NCBI GenBank assembly: GCA_023443985.1
Contig: JAEZSJ010000200.1
Location: 1-9,229, forward strand
DNA from: Verrucomicrobiota bacterium
GTDB lineage: Bacteria; Verrucomicrobiota; Verrucomicrobiia; Opitutales; Opitutaceae
DNA: 9,229 nucleotides
Direction of reading: 5' to 3'
Shown here: positions 6,941 to 9,229 of the stretch, piece by piece
Position numbering within the stretch: the stretch's first letter is position 1
How the letters are laid out: each line of letters begins with the position of its first letter
Position numbers and translations under genes: made by a program
Notes under the pieces: generated by a model
Seen by the model: only the letters and a program-made list of their open reading frames with translations
Told to the model about the DNA's origin: nothing
Databases searched by the model: none

Positions 6941-7359
6941 CGCCGGCCTCCACCGCCGGCCGCGGCGGAGTAGATACCGAATACGGGAGAGAAACCCGAG
7001 GCAGGCGCCCGACGGTCCGGAACCGACGCGGCTTCACAACGCTCCCCTGCGCGAGCTGGCGATCATCGGCAGGCGCCCGGCACGCAGCTTCCGCCACAGC
7101 GCGGTGCCCGCGGCACGCATGACAGGACGGGTACGCTGTTCAGCCGTCTCCTCCGATGCCCTGCGGCACCGCGCAGGCGTTCCCGGCTCCAGGTCGAGGT
7201 GAACCGACGGACAGACGCACTCCCGCCGCGAGCGCCCGACAACGCGCCGTGCGTCGGCGCGGCGGCAATCGACCAAGAGTCGTCATTGGAGTCGCGGCAG
7301 AGCGACTCCGCAGGCGAAGGCATCTGTCGGCAGCAGCCGACGCGGCGGTGGCGCGAGAC
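6941..7359. other. Gene-free region between convergent units
   Basis: About 420 bp of very GC-rich DNA separate the receptor terminator from the end of the esterase gene. No frame here has a recognisable product. Two stem-loops stand out. One has arms CCGCCGCG (7223-7230) and CGCGGCGG (7258-7265), with an inner CCGAC/GTCGG pair. The other has arms GGAGTCGC (7288-7295) and GCGACTCC (7302-7309) with a 6-nt loop. Neither has a T run on either strand. They may protect the 3' end of the esterase mRNA or assist Rho-dependent termination, but that is inference. Confidence 0.45.
7288..7309 (-). other. Perfect 8-bp stem-loop downstream of the esterase gene
   Basis: GGAGTCGC and GCGACTCC pair around a GGCAGA loop. 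The hairpin lies about 50 bp beyond the esterase stop, where a terminator would be expected, but lacks a T tract. It is a candidate 3' structure of the esterase transcript only. Confidence 0.3.
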
Positions 7360-8280
7360 TCAGCGAAACAGGCGCTGGGCGAAATGGTGGAGGTTGCTGC
7401 CCCAGGTCTCGCCGTCGTGTCCGTGGTCGTCGACGTTCCAGAGGTGCGGCACATCGTGCGCCTTGGCGTAGCGGTGCACCGCCTGCGAGAAGTTGATCAG
7501 GCCGTCCCTGTTGCCGCAGGAGATGTAGAGGAGCTTGAGCTGCCTCGCCGCGGCGGCGGGATCCGGGAGCAGTTCGGCCGGTGGCTTGGTGTTGGGTGCC
7601 GCGGAGAAGGCGCCGACCCAGGCGAACGTGTCGAGGTGCCCGAGGCCGAAGTTGAACGTCTGCCCGCCGCCCATCGACAGGCCGGCGAGGGCGCGGTGCT
7701 CGCGATCGGTGAACACGGAATACTTCGCCTCGATCGCGGGGATGAGGCAGTCGAGCAGGTCGCCCTCGAACTTCGCGAATCCGGCGGCCTTCGCCGGCTC
7801 GAATGGATTTCCGATCGCGCGGTCGTCGGGGATGGCGCGGCCGTTGGGCAGCACGACGATCATCGGCACGGCCTTTCCGTCGGCGATGAGGTTGTCGAGG
7901 ATGACATCGGCCTTCACGTAGCCGGTCCATTCGTGCGGATCTCCGCCGATGCCGTGGAGGAGGTACAGCACCGGGTACTTCGTCGCCGGCGTGTAGCCCG
8001 CGGGCAGATAGACGTTGGCCCTGCGCCGGGTGCCGGTGACGGTCGAGTCATACTCGAACGCCTCGATCCGGCCGCGGGCGATGTCGGCCCGCGGCGTGCG
8101 GTAGCCTTCGGGCGGCTCGGGGAGCGCGCGCACATCGTCGGCCGCGAGCTCGATCGGGCGGGCGAAGTTGGCCTGCGCGCGATCGGCCGAGACTTGTTCC
8201 GGATGCTCCTGCGCCGAGGCGGGCCCGGATGCGAGCAGGCCGAGGGCGAGAAGAGGGAGGGGCGCAGCGATCGTCTTCAT
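7360..8280 (-). CDS. Secreted esterase, esterase D / feruloyl esterase type
   Basis: The 306-residue alpha/beta hydrolase probably cleaves ester-linked groups (ferulate, acetate or similar) from plant polysaccharide. The ATG at 8278-8280 is preferred over an upstream in-frame start because it opens a signal peptide, MKTIAAPLPLLALGLLASGP then ASA|Q. The esterase fold begins near residue 70. It shows the oxyanion-loop motif YPVLYLLHGIGGDPHEW (His109-Gly110) and the nucleophile elbow AGLSMGGGQTF (Ser202). The likely catalytic acid is Asp259 in CGNRDGL, and the base is His288 in DDHGHDGETW. Spacing and motifs match Pfam esterase PF00756 as in the XynZ feruloyl esterase domain. It is the second gene of a leftward pair, 34 bp after the stop of a homologous esterase, so the two are probably co-transcribed. 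No strong Shine-Dalgarno is visible. Substrate assignment is inference; the fold is near certain. Confidence 0.93.
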   Translation of the reverse strand: MKTIAAPLPLLALGLLASGPASAQEHPEQVSADRAQANFARPIELAADDVRALPEPPEGYRTPRADIARGRIEAFEYDSTVTGTRRRANVYLPAGYTPATKYPVLYLLHGIGGDPHEWTGYVKADVILDNLIADGKAVPMIVVLPNGRAIPDDRAIGNPFEPAKAAGFAKFEGDLLDCLIPAIEAKYSVFTDREHRALAGLSMGGGQTFNFGLGHLDTFAWVGAFSAAPNTKPPAELLPDPAAAARQLKLLYISCGNRDGLINFSQAVHRYAKAHDVPHLWNVDDHGHDGETWGSNLHHFAQRLFR

Positions 8281-8314
8281 GAAGTTGTGGCGGTGGTCAG
8301 CCTGCGAAGGTTGC

Positions 8315-9229
8315 TCACTTGAAGTAGAGCTGAAGGGTCTCGGTGAGGTAGTGGCGGGCATTCATCCAGGTGTGGCCGCCGCCGGTGATGAGTTTCTGGT
8401 GCTGGACCTTGCGCTCGGCGAGGAGGTCGATGAATGCCGAGGCCTGCGGGTAGAGGAAGTCGTCCTTGCCCACGCCGAGCCAGAGGAGCCTGAGCCGACG
8501 GTTGGTGGTGGCGGCGTCGGTGGAGAGGGACGGGAGGTGCAGGTCGATGACCTCCGGGGTGAGGTAGGCGCTGTAGGAGCCGACCCAAGCGAAGGTGTCG
8601 AGATGGCTGAACGCGGTGAAGAGCGACTGTCCCCCACCCCGGGAGAAGCCGGCGATGGCGCGGCTCTCGCGGTCGGGGATGGCGCGGAGGTTGGTCTCCA
8701 CGTAGGGCACGATCTCGGCGAGCAATTCGTCGCCAAAGGCCTTGTACATCGCGGCAACCTCCGGTGTCCACGGGCGCGGCATGCCCATGAGCATGTTGCC
8801 ATAGGGCATCACGACGATCATCGGCACGGCGCGTTTCTGCGCGATCAGGTTGTCGAGGATGAAGTTCACCCGGCCGACGCGGAACCACGTCTCCTCGGTG
8901 TCGGTCGTCCCGCTCACGAGGTACAGCACCGGATACCGCTCGGCGCCGGCACGGTAACCCGGCGGCGTGTAGATGACGAGCGGCCGGGGGCAGCCGAGCG
9001 CCTTCGAATGATAGAACGCGTAGCTCACCTCACCATGGGGCACGTCCTGCACGGAGCGCAGCGACGGCCCGGGATCGGGGATGTCGAGCAGGCTCGCCTT
9101 GAACCCTTCGTTGGGGAAAATGTATTGATTTCCAGGATCGGCTACGCCCACGCCGTCGACGACGAAGTTGTAGGGATAGAGGTCCGGCGCGACCGGGCCG
9201 ACGGTGGCGCTCCACACGCCGGACTCGTC
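8315..9229 (-). CDS. Esterase with N-terminal E-set/CBM48-like module, 5' end beyond window
   Basis: The last 304 residues of a leftward gene are present; the frame stays open to the window edge, so the internal GTG near 9217 is not the start. The first visible residues, SGVWSATVGPVAPDLYPYNF then VVDG and DPGN, match the end of the E-set/CBM48-like domain found before esterase domains in plant-cell-wall esterases. The hydrolase domain follows: YPVLYLVSGTTDTEETW, the nucleophile elbow AGFSRGGGQSLF (Ser196 of the fragment), the acid in GVGKDDFLY (Asp256) and the base in GGGHTWMNARHY (His286). The usual HG of the oxyanion loop is SG here, an oddity compared with the downstream paralogue. The two enzymes share several blocks (AVPMIVV, HLDTFAWVG). 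The signal peptide, if any, is outside the window. It probably acts on acylated plant glycans; the exact ester is unknown. Confidence 0.92.
   Translation of the reverse strand, partial: DESGVWSATVGPVAPDLYPYNFVVDGVGVADPGNQYIFPNEGFKASLLDIPDPGPSLRSVQDVPHGEVSYAFYHSKALGCPRPLVIYTPPGYRAGAERYPVLYLVSGTTDTEETWFRVGRVNFILDNLIAQKRAVPMIVVMPYGNMLMGMPRPWTPEVAAMYKAFGDELLAEIVPYVETNLRAIPDRESRAIAGFSRGGGQSLFTAFSHLDTFAWVGSYSAYLTPEVIDLHLPSLSTDAATTNRRLRLLWLGVGKDDFLYPQASAFIDLLAERKVQHQKLITGGGHTWMNARHYLTETLQLYFK

Noticed and set aside
7156..8322. A plus-strand frame of 388 codons opposite the esterase
   Set aside because: The minus strand encodes a clear signal peptide and full catalytic triad. The plus-strand product is low-complexity and is a shadow of high-GC codon use.

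Overview
The window most likely comes from a high-GC member of the Verrucomicrobiota, probably the Opitutales/Opitutaceae. The main clue is a very large TonB-dependent receptor whose mature N-terminus (EDEVIVLSPFEVSA, then GYAASTTLAGNRLNTELRDIG) is the form I know from that group. The genes also lack strong Shine-Dalgarno sequences. The taxonomic call is recognition from memory, not a search.

Left part (1-830): the 5' portion of a tyrosine-recombinase (phage-type integrase) gene runs leftward off the window. About 100 bp upstream of its start lies a displaced 3' end of a tRNA gene (T arm, 3' acceptor strand, encoded CCA; best match tRNA-Glu). Together these mark the right-hand end of an integrated genomic island or prophage that extends left of the window. 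The native tRNA terminator would begin 4 nt after the CCA.

Middle (811-2511): that terminator is split. Its two arms are 1.66 kb apart, with an element of 1653 bp (831-2483) between them. The element has 17-bp terminal inverted repeats and is flanked by a 5-bp direct repeat, ATCAA. Removing the element and one repeat copy restores a perfect 16-bp terminator stem with a TCAA loop. The element carries an IS66-type tnpA, a truncated IS66 tnpB and nearly 1 kb with no convincing gene, so it looks like a decayed or non-autonomous composite.

Right part (2512-9229): after about 450 bp without a gene comes one rightward gene for a roughly 1300-residue TonB-dependent outer-membrane receptor, closed by a textbook terminator. 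Facing it, after a gene-free gap of about 420 bp, are two leftward genes 34 bp apart. Both encode esterase-D/feruloyl-esterase-type alpha/beta hydrolases. The upstream one has an N-terminal E-set/CBM48-like module and runs off the window; the downstream one has a signal peptide.

How it may work together (inference): the esterases would remove ester-linked groups such as ferulate or acetate from plant polysaccharide, and the receptor would import the oligosaccharides. The two units are convergent and not one operon, so the link is positional only. I see no clear new defence or biosynthetic system. The most unusual feature is the transposon-like insertion in the loop of the tRNA terminator next to the island attachment site.
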